Origin: Psychromonas hadalis ATCC BAA-638
Lineage (GTDB): Bacteria > Pseudomonadota > Gammaproteobacteria > Enterobacterales > Psychromonadaceae
DNA length: 42,599 bases
Assembly: GCF_000420245.1 (NCBI RefSeq)
Contig: NZ_ATUO01000010.1
Coordinates: 1-42,599 of the forward strand
Reading direction: 5' to 3'
Shown here: in pieces, positions 34,272 through 42,599 of the stretch
How the letters are laid out: every line of letters begins with the position of its first letter
Position numbering within the stretch: position 1 is the first letter of the stretch
Notes under the pieces: model-generated
Databases searched by the model: none
What the model was told of the DNA's origin: nothing
What the model saw: the letters and a program-made list of their open reading frames with translations, nothing else
Program-made: the position numbers and the translations under genes

Positions 34272-35083
34272 AATAGTTTTCCTATATAGAGGTGATAAGT
34301 TGCTAGCATAGCAAATTTATCGTCTTGGTTTTGTAAATGGGTGATTTTTAAACATTGGAAAGGTTAAATTTTCAAAAAAACCTTATAAATGCATTGTATT
34401 TGTTAGCTTTTATTATCTACTGCTCACTGTGGGTTACAATTGCTTATTTCAGATAATAATCTTTTTTTGTACAAAATATGATCCAATAGACTTATTCACT
34501 TTCAGTTGAAGATCTTATTCAAAATGCTCTGGTTTTGCTGCAGGCTAGGCACTCTCTAGGCTGGCAATGGTTATCCACTTTTTCTGTGGATAACTCTGTG
34601 GGGCATTATCTGAAAAGGTGCTGAAAGACTGATGTTTGCTTGCTTACGCTTACATTGCTGTAAAAATACACATAAATATTTTATATTTAAAAACAGTAGG
34701 TTATATATGTCAAGAGCTGTTTATTAGTTTTTGTTTGATGTTTTTTTTTTATTATTATAAAAAAGTCGTGTCAATAATTTTCTGTGAATTATTTTCAAGT
34801 TTGTGGAAATATATTAATTGACAAGCTGTTAGAGTTGTAAGTTTTTATTGTTTGTTTTGTAAACATTGATAAACCGTTCTTTATTCAAAAAAAAGTGTAA
34901 GATCATTTGTTGCTTTAATGATCACTTTAAAAACTAATTGTTATTATTGACCCTGTTAATGAATTGTTAATTGTTATAAACAAGCTGTTCGTGCTGTTAT
35001 CTTATCTAAAGTGGTAATTGTGTGACATTTTGAACTTTGTATCTATTATTTTGCTTGCTGTTCTGTTTGATTTTGAGGTTATT
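34272..35083. other. 812-bp AT-rich spacer before uvrB
   Basis: The longest gap in the window. No convincing gene was found; a 61-codon frame at 34636-34821 is low-complexity and has no ribosome site. The first third holds DnaA-box-like sites (listed separately). The part from about 34660 to 35000 is very AT-rich with long T runs (for example 34740-34750) and looks easily unwound. Four GATC sites occur. No LexA box (CTGT-N8-ACAG) was found before uvrB, although uvrB is an SOS gene in E. coli. Confidence 0.6.
34571..34593. promoter_or_regulatory. Inverted pair of DnaA boxes
   Basis: TTATCCACT (34571-34579) and TGTGGATAA (34585-34593) face each other; the second is a perfect complement of the consensus TTATCCACA and the first differs only in its last base. 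The arms GTTATCCAC and GTGGATAAC are perfect inverted repeats. A weaker site, TTATTCACT, lies at 34492-34500. A DnaA box in the uvrB control region has been described in E. coli, so a regulatory role for uvrB is plausible. Confidence 0.65.
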
Positions 35084-37096
35084 ATGGAAAAATTATTTCA
35101 GTTATCATCCCCTTTTTCTCCTGCGGGTGATCAACCTACTGCGATAAAGCAGCTGGTGGAGGGTATTGAATCAGGACTCGCGTTTCAAACGCTGTTAGGG
35201 GTAACAGGATCAGGGAAAACGTTTACGTTGGCGAATGCGATTGAGCAGTTAAATCGGCCCACGTTGATTCTTGCGCCAAACAAAACCTTAGCTGCACAGC
35301 TCTATGGTGAGATGAAAGAATTCTTTCCTAATAATGCAGTAGAATACTTTGTTTCCTATTACGATTATTACCAACCAGAAGCGTATGTGCCAAGTTCAGA
35401 CTCTTTTATTGAGAAAGATGCGGCGGTAAACGCGCATATTGAGCAGATGCGTCTATCTGCGACTAAAGCGCTACTTGAGCGTAAAGATGTTATTTTAATC
35501 GCCTCTGTTTCTGCTATTTATGGGTTAGGTGATCCCGATGCTTATTTAAAAATGATGTTGCACCTCACTGTCGGTGAATTTATCTCTAGTCGTGATATTT
35601 TACAGCGTTTGGTGGATTTACAATATAACCGCAATGAGACCGAACTTAGTCGCGGTACGTTTCGCGTACGTGGTGAGGTGATTGATATCTTCCCTGCGGA
35701 CTCGGAAAAAGAGGCGCTGCGCATTGAACTGTTTGATGATGAAGTTGAAAATATCACTGTGTTTGATCCTTTAACAGGTCAAACCTTAGATAAACTCACC
35801 CGGGTGACCGTTTATCCTAAAACCCATTATGTCACCCCGCGAGCACAGATATTAAAAGCGGTTGATGCAATCAAAGAGGAGTTAAACGCGCGTAAAAAAG
35901 AGTTTATTGCACAGGGTAAGTTAGTGGAGGAGCAACGTATCTCACAACGCACTTTGTATGATATTGAGATGATGAATGAACTCGGTTACTGCTCGGGCAT
36001 TGAAAACTACTCTCGTTATCTCTCAGGGCGTGAGCAAGGTGCGCCACCTCCTACGTTGTTTGATTACTTGCCGAAAAATAGTCTATTAATCATCGATGAA
36101 AGTCATGTTACTGTGCCGCAAATAGGCGCAATGTACAAAGGTGATCGTAGTCGCAAAGAGAACTTAGTGAATTACGGTTTTCGTTTGCCCTCTGCCCTTG
36201 ATAATCGCCCTTTGATGTTTGAGGAGTTTGAAGCGATCTCCCCACAAACCATCTATGTTTCAGCCACCCCAAGTGATTACGAGATTGAAAAATCACAGGG
36301 TGAGATTGTACGTCAAGTGATCCGCCCCACAGGATTGTTAGATCCTGAAATTGAGGTGCGCCCAGTGGATACTCAAGTGGATGATCTGCTTTCAGAAATT
36401 AACCTACGTTTACCCCTCAAAGAGCGTGTTTTAGTCACCACCTTAACCAAGCGCATGGCGGAAGATCTCACCGATTACCTGAGCGAACATGGTATTAAAG
36501 TACGTTATCTGCATTCTGATGTTGATACGGTGGAGCGTGTGGAGATAATTCGTGACTTACGTTTAGGCGTGTTTGATGTATTAATTGGTATCAACTTATT
36601 ACGTGAAGGGTTAGACATTCCCGAAGTCTCGCTGGTGGCCATTTTAGATGCCGACAAAGAGGGTTTTTTACGCTCAGAGCGCTCATTAATTCAAACCATG
36701 GGGCGTGCTGCACGTAATCTCAAAGGTAAAGCGATTCTTTATGCTGCTAGAATCACCGGCTCAATGCAAAAAGCGATTAAAGTAACCGAAGACAGGCGCG
36801 CGCTACAACATCAATTTAATCTTGATAATGGCATTACGCCACAAGGTTTAAATAAAGCGGTCACCGATATTATGCAACTTGGACAACGTAACCTCAAAAA
36901 AGGCAACTCAAAACAGTCAAAAATTGCAGAGTATAAAGCCAATTACGAGATACACAGCGAGCGAGACATTCTCAAGTTGATCGCCAAACTTGAAAAGCAG
37001 ATGTTTGCGTTTGCGAAAGAGTTAGAGTTTGAAAAAGCTGCCCAACTGCGTGACGAGGTGAGCAAATTGCATGAACAGCTAGTAAGTATGGGATAG
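35084..37096 (+). CDS. uvrB: Excinuclease ABC subunit B
   Basis: DNA damage-recognition helicase-like subunit of nucleotide excision repair; it receives DNA from UvrA and recruits UvrC. It is 670 aa (E. coli 673). Motifs are Walker [13 protein letters not shown] (about 37-48), beta-hairpin [15 protein letters not shown] near 93-107, DESHV near 338, [10 protein letters not shown] (motif III) and QTMGRAARN (motif VI), with the UVR domain [25 protein letters not shown] at the C-terminus. I chose the ATG at 35084, after GAGG, so the protein starts [18 protein letters not shown]; an earlier start at 35018 adds 22 hydrophobic residues foreign to UvrB. Confidence 0.98.
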   Translation: MEKLFQLSSPFSPAGDQPTAIKQLVEGIESGLAFQTLLGVTGSGKTFTLANAIEQLNRPTLILAPNKTLAAQLYGEMKEFFPNNAVEYFVSYYDYYQPEAYVPSSDSFIEKDAAVNAHIEQMRLSATKALLERKDVILIASVSAIYGLGDPDAYLKMMLHLTVGEFISSRDILQRLVDLQYNRNETELSRGTFRVRGEVIDIFPADSEKEALRIELFDDEVENITVFDPLTGQTLDKLTRVTVYPKTHYVTPRAQILKAVDAIKEELNARKKEFIAQGKLVEEQRISQRTLYDIEMMNELGYCSGIENYSRYLSGREQGAPPPTLFDYLPKNSLLIIDESHVTVPQIGAMYKGDRSRKENLVNYGFRLPSALDNRPLMFEEFEAISPQTIYVSATPSDYEIEKSQGEIVRQVIRPTGLLDPEIEVRPVDTQVDDLLSEINLRLPLKERVLVTTLTKRMAEDLTDYLSEHGIKVRYLHSDVDTVERVEIIRDLRLGVFDVLIGINLLREGLDIPEVSLVAILDADKEGFLRSERSLIQTMGRAARNLKGKAILYAARITGSMQKAIKVTEDRRALQHQFNLDNGITPQGLNKAVTDIMQLGQRNLKKGNSKQSKIAEYKANYEIHSERDILKLIAKLEKQMFAFAKELEFEKAAQLRDEVSKLHEQLVSMG

Positions 37097-37150
37097 AGGG
37101 AATAAGTCGGGTCAGATCAAACTTTATCCTTTGTGCCTTCGTGGTATCAT

Positions 37151-37177
37151 GTTTAAGCCTTTAACATGAGCTTAAAC
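37151..37177. terminator. Hairpin between convergent uvrB and yceF
   Basis: GTTTAAGC (37151-37158) and GCTTAAAC (37170-37177) form an 8-bp perfect stem with an 11-base loop, overlapping the end of yceF. It is only weakly terminator-like, without a good U run. The preceding 37122-37148 carries the word TTTGTGCCTTCGTGGTA, part of a dispersed repeat also seen near 4318-4410 and 179. Confidence 0.4.
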
Positions 37178-37753
37178 TATTTTCATTCCTTCATTTTCTA
37201 ACATCTCGATCAATGATATAAGTGGTAGACCAATTAAGCTGTTAGGATCTTTTCCCTCAAAGCTTGCAAACAGTGTGATGCCATAACCTTCACTTTTAAA
37301 ACTGCCTGCGCAGTTATAGGGTTGCTCTTTATGCAGGTAGTTAGTGATCATCTCATCTGTTAACGCACGAAATTTAACCACAAAAGGTTCAACCAGTGAT
37401 TGGATATTACCTGTTTTGCTGTTTACTAAAGCAAGCCCAGTATAAAAGGTGATACTTTTGCCACTGGCTGCTTTTAACTGTTTAAAGGCGTTTTCAAAGT
37501 TGTGTGGTTTACCTAAAATAACGCCATTATTAATACACACTTGGTCTGAGCCGATGACCAATGCATCTTCAAAATGGGGGCTAATCGCTTGTGCCTTTTT
37601 AATGGCTAAACGTTCAACTAATTGTTGTGCGGTTTCTCCTGCTAGTGCAGTTTCATCTACATTGGGTTTTTCCGTTAAAAAGGTCAGGTGTAACTTTTCT
37701 AGTAACTGTTTTCTAAAGGGAGAAGTGGAGGCTAAAACAACTGTTTGTGGCAT
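37172..37753 (-). CDS. yceF: Maf-family nucleotide pyrophosphatase YceF
   Basis: House-cleaning pyrophosphatase of the Maf family; the E. coli YceF branch prefers 7-methyl-GTP. The 193-aa length is normal. Motifs are VLASTSPFRKQLLEKL near the start, PNVDETAL near 30, IGSDQVCINNGVILGKP near 67-83 (SDQV is the YceF-type variant of the Maf motif), SFKSEGYGITLF and DPNSLIGLPL. It is divergent from yceD, the common arrangement in gammaproteobacteria. Confidence 0.93.
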   Translation of the reverse strand: MPQTVVLASTSPFRKQLLEKLHLTFLTEKPNVDETALAGETAQQLVERLAIKKAQAISPHFEDALVIGSDQVCINNGVILGKPHNFENAFKQLKAASGKSITFYTGLALVNSKTGNIQSLVEPFVVKFRALTDEMITNYLHKEQPYNCAGSFKSEGYGITLFASFEGKDPNSLIGLPLISLIEMLENEGMKIV

Positions 37754-37889
37754 AATGGGCTCATTGTTAGGTAAGAATCTTGCTATATTAAGTGCTGAAA
37801 AATCAGAAAGCGAACGTTAACGTTAAAAGATATAAATAATCACTATTTTTCTTTGACTATCGTCTAACCAATCTATATCATTCGCGCCC

Positions 37890-38414
37890 ATGCAAAAGGT
37901 TAAATTACCGATTAGCGTTGATCCGGTACGCGCTGCTCAGTCTGGCACAGAATTTGAAGCTATAATTCAGAAAGCCTTAATGAGAAGATTAGCGGAATCA
38001 ACAATCAGTATTCAATCTGATATCAAGACTCAATTTATTTTTGAAGTTGACCAACAAAAGTTGCGAATATTTCATGGTAAAGCGAGTGTTGCAGTAGAAC
38101 TCACTTGTCAACGGTGCAATGAGCCTATGATTTATCAGTGTGAAGCTGAATTTACGTATTGTCCTGTTCATAATCAAGAGCAGGAAAATAATTGTCCAGA
38201 CGTGTATGAACCCATTTATTATGATGAAAATGGGGAGGTAAATCTTCACGACATCGTTGAAGATGAGCTGATATTGACTCTGCCTCAGATATCGAAACAT
38301 GCAATCAATGATTGTGTTGAAAGTAAGTTTGACCTTACTTTTGGTGAGATTGAAGAAGAAGAAGAACAACGTCCCAACCCATTTGATGCTTTAGCTCAAC
38401 TAAAGCGCAAATAA
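37890..38414 (+). CDS. yceD: 23S rRNA accumulation protein YceD
   Basis: DUF177-family protein needed for normal 23S rRNA levels in E. coli. At 174 aa it shows strong resemblance to E. coli YceD: MQKVKLPISVDPVRAAQ at the start, ELTCQRCNEPM (Cys-X2-Cys) in the middle, EDELILTLPQISKH, and the C-terminal RPNPFDALAQLKRK. The gene has only a poor ribosome site. It lies 18 bases before rpmF and is the first gene of the fatty acid cluster. Confidence 0.95.
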   Translation: MQKVKLPISVDPVRAAQSGTEFEAIIQKALMRRLAESTISIQSDIKTQFIFEVDQQKLRIFHGKASVAVELTCQRCNEPMIYQCEAEFTYCPVHNQEQENNCPDVYEPIYYDENGEVNLHDIVEDELILTLPQISKHAINDCVESKFDLTFGEIEEEEEQRPNPFDALAQLKRK

Positions 38415-38432
38415 CAAGTAGGAATTTTTACA

Positions 38433-38606
38433 ATGGCAGTACAAAAAAGTCGTAAGACTCGTTCAAAGCGCGGCATGCGTCGTTCACATGATGCACTAAG
38501 TGCTCCAGCTCAACTTACTGTTGACGCTACGTCTGGTGAAACTCATCGCCGTCATCACATGACTGCAGATGGTTTCTATAAAGGCAAAAAAGTAATCGAA
38601 CTATAA
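38433..38606 (+). CDS. rpmF: 50S ribosomal protein L32
   Basis: Read directly from the sequence: [19 protein letters not shown], then [19 protein letters not shown], then [19 protein letters not shown], 57 residues as in E. coli L32. It is too short for a 60-codon ORF cut-off. TAGGAA lies about 9 bases before the ATG. It sits between yceD and plsX, the standard position, linking ribosome and lipid synthesis in one operon. Confidence 0.97.
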   Translation: MAVQKSRKTRSKRGMRRSHDALSAPAQLTVDATSGETHRRHHMTADGFYKGKKVIEL

Positions 38607-38613
38607 GATTACC

Positions 38614-39654
38614 TTGCGTAACTATACTATTGCGCTTGATGCCATGGGGGGCGATCTCGGCCCCCATATTTCACTCCTAGCAGCGAAAAAAACACTCCAA
38701 GATTACCCTACACTCTCGCTAATTATTATTGGCACTCGTGAAAAAATAATTCCCCTATTAAAACAGTTCGATCTCTTAGACCATTCAAGACTTACTTTTA
38801 TTCATGCTGATAATGTTATCTCAATGGAAGATGATCCTATTTATGTATTACGCCATGTTTCAAACTCATCCATGCATGTTGCCCTTAAAATGGTTGCTGA
38901 TGGTGAAGCTGAAGCCTGCGTAAGTGCAGGTAATACGGGCGCGTTGATGTTGCTTGCAAAGCGCGCGCTGAAAACCATATCAACCATTTCAAGACCTGCT
39001 TTAGTTTCTGGTTTACCTAATAACGCTGAGGGGCATACCTATCTGCTTGATCTTGGCGCTAATCTTCAATGTGATAGCGATACGTTATTTAATTTTGCAG
39101 TCATGGGTAGCGTGTTGTGTGAAAAGGTAGAGCAACTTAGAAAACCTCGCGTCGCACTGCTCAATGTCGGTAAAGAGAGTAATAAAGGCAGTGATATTAT
39201 TAAGCGCTCTGCTACCTTGCTTCGTGATAGTCAATATATTAACTATGTTGGTTTTATCGAAGCAGATGAACTGTTTTCTTGCCAAGCAGATGTGGTAGTA
39301 ACCGATGGTTTCACGGGTAATATTGCGCTGAAAAGTTATGAAGGAATGGGGCGTGTTTTTTTACAACAGCTTGATAAAGCGGTAAACTCTAATTTTTATA
39401 GTAAGTTACTCGGTAAGTTATTAAGCCCCATCTTAAAAAAGCAATTTAAACATTTACACCCAGATATGTATAATGGTGCGAGTTTAATTGGTCTGCGTGG
39501 TATTGTGGTCAAAAGCCATGGCAGTGCAAATGAAATTGCATTTTCCTATGCGATTGAGCAAGCGATTAAAGAGATCCAGTGGCAGATTCCAAGTTGTATT
39601 TCAAACCGGCTAGAAGCCGTTTTATTAGAGCGAGATTGTTTATCACATGAATAG
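38614..39654 (+). CDS. plsX: Phosphate acyltransferase PlsX
   Basis: Makes acyl-phosphate from acyl-ACP for phospholipid synthesis. At 346 aa it is normal. Conserved blocks are [13 protein letters not shown] near the start, SAGNTGALM near 104, [12 protein letters not shown] near 181, [18 protein letters not shown] near 225, and [12 protein letters not shown] near 300. The start is a TTG at 38614, 7 bases after the rpmF stop; no in-frame ATG or GTG exists upstream before a stop codon, and the next ATG (M11) is inside the conserved ALDAMGGD strand. Translation is probably coupled to rpmF. It overlaps fabH by 8 bases. Confidence 0.95.
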   Translation: MRNYTIALDAMGGDLGPHISLLAAKKTLQDYPTLSLIIIGTREKIIPLLKQFDLLDHSRLTFIHADNVISMEDDPIYVLRHVSNSSMHVALKMVADGEAEACVSAGNTGALMLLAKRALKTISTISRPALVSGLPNNAEGHTYLLDLGANLQCDSDTLFNFAVMGSVLCEKVEQLRKPRVALLNVGKESNKGSDIIKRSATLLRDSQYINYVGFIEADELFSCQADVVVTDGFTGNIALKSYEGMGRVFLQQLDKAVNSNFYSKLLGKLLSPILKKQFKHLHPDMYNGASLIGLRGIVVKSHGSANEIAFSYAIEQAIKEIQWQIPSCISNRLEAVLLERDCLSHE

Positions 39655-40606
39655 CAAAATTACAGGGTCGGGTAGCTATCTACCGACAGCGATACGTAGC
39701 AATGATGATTTAGAAAAAATGGTCGACACCAGTGATGAATGGATCACCGTGCGTACGGGTATTAAAGAGCGTCGTATCGCTAATGCTGATGAGACGATTG
39801 CATTTATGGGGCATCAAGCGGGTTTAAAAGCGCTTGAAGCTGCTAATCTAACAGCGACTGATTTAGACCTGATTGTGGTTGCTACAACCAGTAATCATAA
39901 TGCATTTCCCTCTGCAGCTTGTGAAGTTCAAAATTTATTTGGCATTTATGATATTCCTGCGTTTGACATTGCAGCTGCCTGTGCGGGTTTTACCTATGCG
40001 CTGAGTGTGGCTGATAATTTTATTAAAGCAGGTGCTGCTAAAACAGTGTTAGTGATTGGTGCAGATACACTCGCTGCGACGTGCGATCCTACGGATCGTG
40101 GCACTATTATCCTCTTTGGTGACGGTGCAGGCGCGGTGATTGTCAGTGCCAGTGAAGAAAAAGGCATTTTATCAACCCATATTAATGCCGATGGCCGTTT
40201 TGGTGAACTACTAAAATTACCTAATGCACAACGTGGCAATGCTGATGCGGTCAATGATGCTTACCTTTCGATGGCGGGTAACGATGTCTTTAAAGTGGCG
40301 GTGAAAAAACTCAGCCAAGTGGTTGTTGATACATTAGCCGCCAACAACATTGATAAAGCAGAATTAGATTGGTTAGTACCACATCAAGCCAATAAACGTA
40401 TTATTACAGCTACTGCTAAAAAATTAGGTATGTCGATGGATCAAGTTATTTTAACACTTGAAAAACACGGTAATACCTCTGCTGCATCCGTACCTTTAGC
40501 ATTTGATGAAGGCATACGCTCAGGAAAAATTAAAACTGGGCAGTTGGTATTATTAGAAGCATTTGGTGGTGGATTTACGTGGGGTAGTGCGTTAATACGC
40601 ATGTAG
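39647..40606 (+). CDS. fabH: 3-oxoacyl-ACP synthase III
   Basis: Condenses acetyl-CoA with malonyl-ACP to begin fatty acid synthesis. The protein is 319 aa. The catalytic triad is visible: Cys in [13 protein letters not shown] (about 113), His in [10 protein letters not shown] (about 246) and Asn in [12 protein letters not shown] (about 276). [14 protein letters not shown] and [16 protein letters not shown] at the end are typical. It overlaps plsX and is followed by an intrinsic terminator, so fabD downstream may need its own promoter or read-through. Confidence 0.98.
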   Translation: MNSKITGSGSYLPTAIRSNDDLEKMVDTSDEWITVRTGIKERRIANADETIAFMGHQAGLKALEAANLTATDLDLIVVATTSNHNAFPSAACEVQNLFGIYDIPAFDIAAACAGFTYALSVADNFIKAGAAKTVLVIGADTLAATCDPTDRGTIILFGDGAGAVIVSASEEKGILSTHINADGRFGELLKLPNAQRGNADAVNDAYLSMAGNDVFKVAVKKLSQVVVDTLAANNIDKAELDWLVPHQANKRIITATAKKLGMSMDQVILTLEKHGNTSAASVPLAFDEGIRSGKIKTGQLVLLEAFGGGFTWGSALIRM

Positions 40607-40616
40607 GCTTCATCAG

Positions 40617-40636
40617 GAAGTAAGGCTTTAGCCCTG
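40617..40636 (-). repeat. Fourth copy of the 20-bp dispersed unit
   Basis: On the minus strand it reads AGGGCTAAAGCCTTACTTCC, matching the units in the trpB-trpCF spacer (AGG, then AAAG, then C and CTTCC or CGTCC). It lies 10 bases after the fabH stop. Its presence in a second, unrelated intergenic gap shows that the unit is dispersed. Confidence 0.6.
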
Positions 40637-40650
40637 ATTAAAAAAATTCA

Positions 40651-40676
40651 AAACAGGAGCTCTCTCCTGTTTTTTC
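40651..40676 (+). terminator. Intrinsic terminator between fabH and fabD
   Basis: AAACAGGAG (40651-40659), loop CTCT, and CTCCTGTTT (40664-40672) form a 9-bp perfect stem ending in a T run to 40675. It lies inside the fab cluster, so it should lower transcription of fabD-fabG relative to plsX-fabH, or separate the two units. Confidence 0.85.
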
Positions 40677-40711
40677 TTATTGATGATTTAACGTTATCAA
40701 GGAATAAAAAT

Positions 40712-41656
40712 ATGACAAACTTTACTTTTGCCTTTCCGGGGCAAGGCTCACAAAGCGTAGCGATGCTCGCTGAACTTGCTGAGCAGTTTCCAACCGTTGT
40801 TGAAACTTACCAACAAGCAAGTGATGTACTGGGTTACGATCTTTGGGCATTAGTACAAAATGGCCCAAGTGAGTCTCTTAATCAAACGGATAAAACACAA
40901 CCTGCATTGCTTGCTGCATCGGTTGCGATTTGGCGTGTTTGGGCGGAGCAGGGCGGTGCATTGCCGACTGTTATTGCAGGTCACAGCTTAGGTGAATATT
41001 CCGCACTGGTTTGTGCGGGGGTTATTGATTTTCAAGAAGCGATTAAGTTGGTTGAACTACGTGGTCAATTGATGCAACAAGCAGTACCTGCCGGTGTTGG
41101 CGCAATGACCGCAATTATCGGTTTAGCGGATGATAAAATTAGCGATGCATGTATTGCAGCTGCGCAAGGTGAAGTGGTTTCACCTGTCAATTATAACTCT
41201 CCGGGTCAAGTTGTTATCGCGGGTAATAAAGCCGCTGTGGAACGTGCGGGTATTTTATGTAAAGAAGCAGGCGCAAAACGTGCGTTACCGTTACCTGTCT
41301 CGGTGCCGTCACACTGTGCCTTAATGAAACCTGCTGCGGAAAAATTAGCAATCGCATTAAAAGAGATTGAATTTAAAATACCTAAAATTTCTGTTATTAA
41401 TAACGTTGATGTGATTGCGCAAACAGAGTCAGATAAAATTAAAGATGCCTTAGTGCGTCAACTATATTGTCCTGTTCGTTGGACGGATATTATTGAAAAA
41501 ATGGCTAAGCAAGGGATTAACGTTCAAATAGAAGCGGGTCCGGGTAAAGTATTAAGTGGTTTAGTACGTCGTATTGATAAAAGCTTTACGGCACAAGTAA
41601 TTAATAGTCCTGCAACGTTGGAAGCAACATTAATTGCAGTGAAAGGAGCACAATAA
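40712..41656 (+). CDS. fabD: Malonyl-CoA:ACP transacylase
   Basis: Loads malonate from CoA onto acyl carrier protein. At 314 aa it is standard. FAFPGQGSQSVAML at the start, the nucleophile Ser in AGHSLGEYSALVCAG (about 92), Arg in ELRGQLMQ (about 117), and the catalytic His in VSVPSHCALMKPAA (about 200) are all present. EAGPGKVLSGLVRRI closes the family pattern. AAGGA precedes the ATG. Its stop overlaps the fabG ATG by one base. Confidence 0.98.
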   Translation: MTNFTFAFPGQGSQSVAMLAELAEQFPTVVETYQQASDVLGYDLWALVQNGPSESLNQTDKTQPALLAASVAIWRVWAEQGGALPTVIAGHSLGEYSALVCAGVIDFQEAIKLVELRGQLMQQAVPAGVGAMTAIIGLADDKISDACIAAAQGEVVSPVNYNSPGQVVIAGNKAAVERAGILCKEAGAKRALPLPVSVPSHCALMKPAAEKLAIALKEIEFKIPKISVINNVDVIAQTESDKIKDALVRQLYCPVRWTDIIEKMAKQGINVQIEAGPGKVLSGLVRRIDKSFTAQVINSPATLEATLIAVKGAQ

Positions 41657-42384
41657 TGAAAGATAAAGTAGTATTAATAACAGGCGCAAGCCGTGGCATC
41701 GGCCGTGCAATCGCAGAAAAATTTGTCTCTCTAGGCGCAACGGTTTTAGGCACTGCAACCAGTGAAAAAGGGGCTACAGCAATCAGTGATTACCTTGGTG
41801 AATCAGGTAAAGGTTATGTTTTAAATGTGACCGATAATGACTCAATTGCAGCACTTTTCGCTGATATTAAAAAAGAATTCGGCGGTGTGGATGTCTTAGT
41901 TAATAACGCAGGGATCACACGTGACAACTTATTAATGCGCATGAAAGATGATGAGTGGAACGATATTATCGATACCAACTTAACGCCTATCTTCAAAATG
42001 AGTAAAGCTGCAATACGTCCAATGATGAAAAAACGTTCCGGTCGTATTATCAATATTGGCTCTGTTGTTGGTACAATGGGTAATGCGGGACAAGCAAACT
42101 ATGCGGCAGCTAAAGCGGGTGTGATTGGTTTTACTAAATCACTTGCGCGTGAAATTGCAAGCCGTGGCATTACTGTTAATACGGTGTCTCCAGGTTTTAT
42201 TGAAACAGATATGACCAAAACATTAACCGATGAACAGCGTGCGAATACACTTGCAAATGTACCCGCAGGACGTTTAGGTGACCCAAGTGAAATTGCAGCA
42301 ACAGTCGTGTTTCTCGCGTCGGAAGGGGCTGCTTACATCACCGGTGAAACAATCCATGTAAATGGCGGTATGTACATGGTCTAG
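41656..42384 (+). CDS. fabG: 3-oxoacyl-ACP reductase
   Basis: NADPH-dependent reduction of 3-oxoacyl-ACP in fatty acid elongation. A 242-aa short-chain dehydrogenase with TGASRGIGRA (about 9-18), NNAGITRDN near 85, active-site Ser in IINIGSVVG (about 136) and the Tyr-X3-Lys of NYAAAKAGV (about 149-153). The C-terminus GGMYMV is typical of FabG. A strong AAAGGAG lies in the end of fabD. acpP normally follows at once, but it is not present in the 215 bases left. Confidence 0.98.
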   Translation: MKDKVVLITGASRGIGRAIAEKFVSLGATVLGTATSEKGATAISDYLGESGKGYVLNVTDNDSIAALFADIKKEFGGVDVLVNNAGITRDNLLMRMKDDEWNDIIDTNLTPIFKMSKAAIRPMMKKRSGRIINIGSVVGTMGNAGQANYAAAKAGVIGFTKSLAREIASRGITVNTVSPGFIETDMTKTLTDEQRANTLANVPAGRLGDPSEIAATVVFLASEGAAYITGETIHVNGGMYMV

Positions 42385-42445
42385 CGTAAACATTTTATGT
42401 GTCGTCATTTGACTCGATTTCGGCGTTGAAAGTACTCACTTGGTA

Positions 42446-42554
42446 AACCAAGCTCTGTGCTTTCGCCTTGAACTCACACCAACTGACTTAACATAAACTG
42501 CTTACAGTGAATGTGCTTAGGGTAAAAGCAACCAAGCTCCGCGCTTTCGCCTTG
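42446..42554 (+). repeat. Imperfect direct repeat downstream of fabG
   Basis: AACCAAGCTCTGTGCTTTCG (42446) and AACCAAGCTCCGCGCTTTCG (42530) begin two copies of a repeat spaced 84 bp apart. The likeness continues through GCCTTG and a looser CACCA...ACTTA tail, about 45 bases each. The second copy also sits inside an imperfect inverted repeat (GTGAATGTGCTTAGG near 42507 against CCTTAGCACCATTCAC near 42556). No gene is visible in 42385-42599. Confidence 0.6.
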
Positions 42555-42599
42555 TCCTTAGCACCATTCACTTAGTCTGAATCATCACTTGAGTATGAA

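Noticed and set aside
34636-34821. 61-codon frame in the uvrB upstream spacer
   Set aside because: Low-complexity, T-rich composition, no ribosome binding site, and phenylalanine/tyrosine runs typical of translated poly-T; not treated as a gene.
35018-35083. Longer uvrB start
   Set aside because: The added 22 residues are hydrophobic and unlike UvrB; GAGG before the ATG at 35084 fits the normal start.
1-42599. CRISPR array, tRNA or rRNA gene, prophage or full insertion sequence
   Set aside because: No regularly spaced identical repeats, no cloverleaf with CCA end, no transposase, integrase or phage structural protein was recognised.

Overview
The window is a chromosomal segment of a marine-type gammaproteobacterium with AT-rich DNA. 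The protein sequences and gene order (rsmE-gshB-yqgE-ruvX; lptD-surA-pdxA-rsmA-apaH; trpE-G-D-CF-B-A beside rnm-yciO-rluB; yceD-rpmF-plsX-fabH-fabD-fabG) are those of Vibrio/Shewanella/Psychromonas relatives. A Psychromonas-like organism is the best guess from pattern recognition; no database was searched. Almost all of it is housekeeping core genome on both strands. No tRNA, rRNA, CRISPR, prophage or complete insertion sequence was seen.

Layout. 1-3206: repeats, then the minus-strand rsmE-gshB-yqgE-ruvX cluster. 3345-6423 (plus): a methylenetetrahydrofolate-reductase-like gene, the two-part exporter genes yjjP and yjjB separated by a 262-bp terminal-inverted-repeat element, and a SEC-C metal-motif protein. 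6455-6807 (minus): a small GDCCVxC-type gene broken by a frameshift and by a 157-bp MITE. 6836-9763: a DUF2333 membrane protein, folA and a double-receiver GGDEF protein. 9767-16120 (minus): apaH, rsmA, pdxA, surA and lptD, with apaG missing from its usual place. 16334-18796 (plus): djlA, a DUF2937-like protein and the long-type dapD. 18866-21380: a promoter with three 11-bp-spaced Pho half-sites driving a membrane-anchored PstS-like/OmpA fusion and an unknown protein. 21404-29402 (minus): yciI, yciB and the whole trp operon with leader peptide and attenuator. 29454-33036 (plus): rnm, yciO, rluB, murQ. 33079-34271 (minus): ppiA and a lipoprotein. 34272-35083: a long AT-rich spacer with paired DnaA boxes in front of uvrB. 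37172-42384: maf/yceF (minus), then yceD-rpmF-plsX-fabH-fabD-fabG (plus). The last 215 bases hold repeats where acpP is normally found.

How the genes work together. The trp genes form one tightly packed operon controlled by ribosome stalling at tandem Trp codons in a 17-residue leader peptide. SurA and LptD act together in outer-membrane assembly. RsmA, RsmE, RluB, YceD and L32 serve the ribosome, and PlsX, FabH, FabD and FabG start phospholipid and fatty acid synthesis. The least ordinary parts are small: (a) a MITE family with 3-bp TNA target duplications, one copy of which has split a small Cys-rich gene so precisely that the ancestral reading frame can be rebuilt; (b) the probable Pho-regulated pair at 18945-21380; (c) the DnaA-box spacer upstream of uvrB; (d) several short dispersed repeat families in intergenic gaps.
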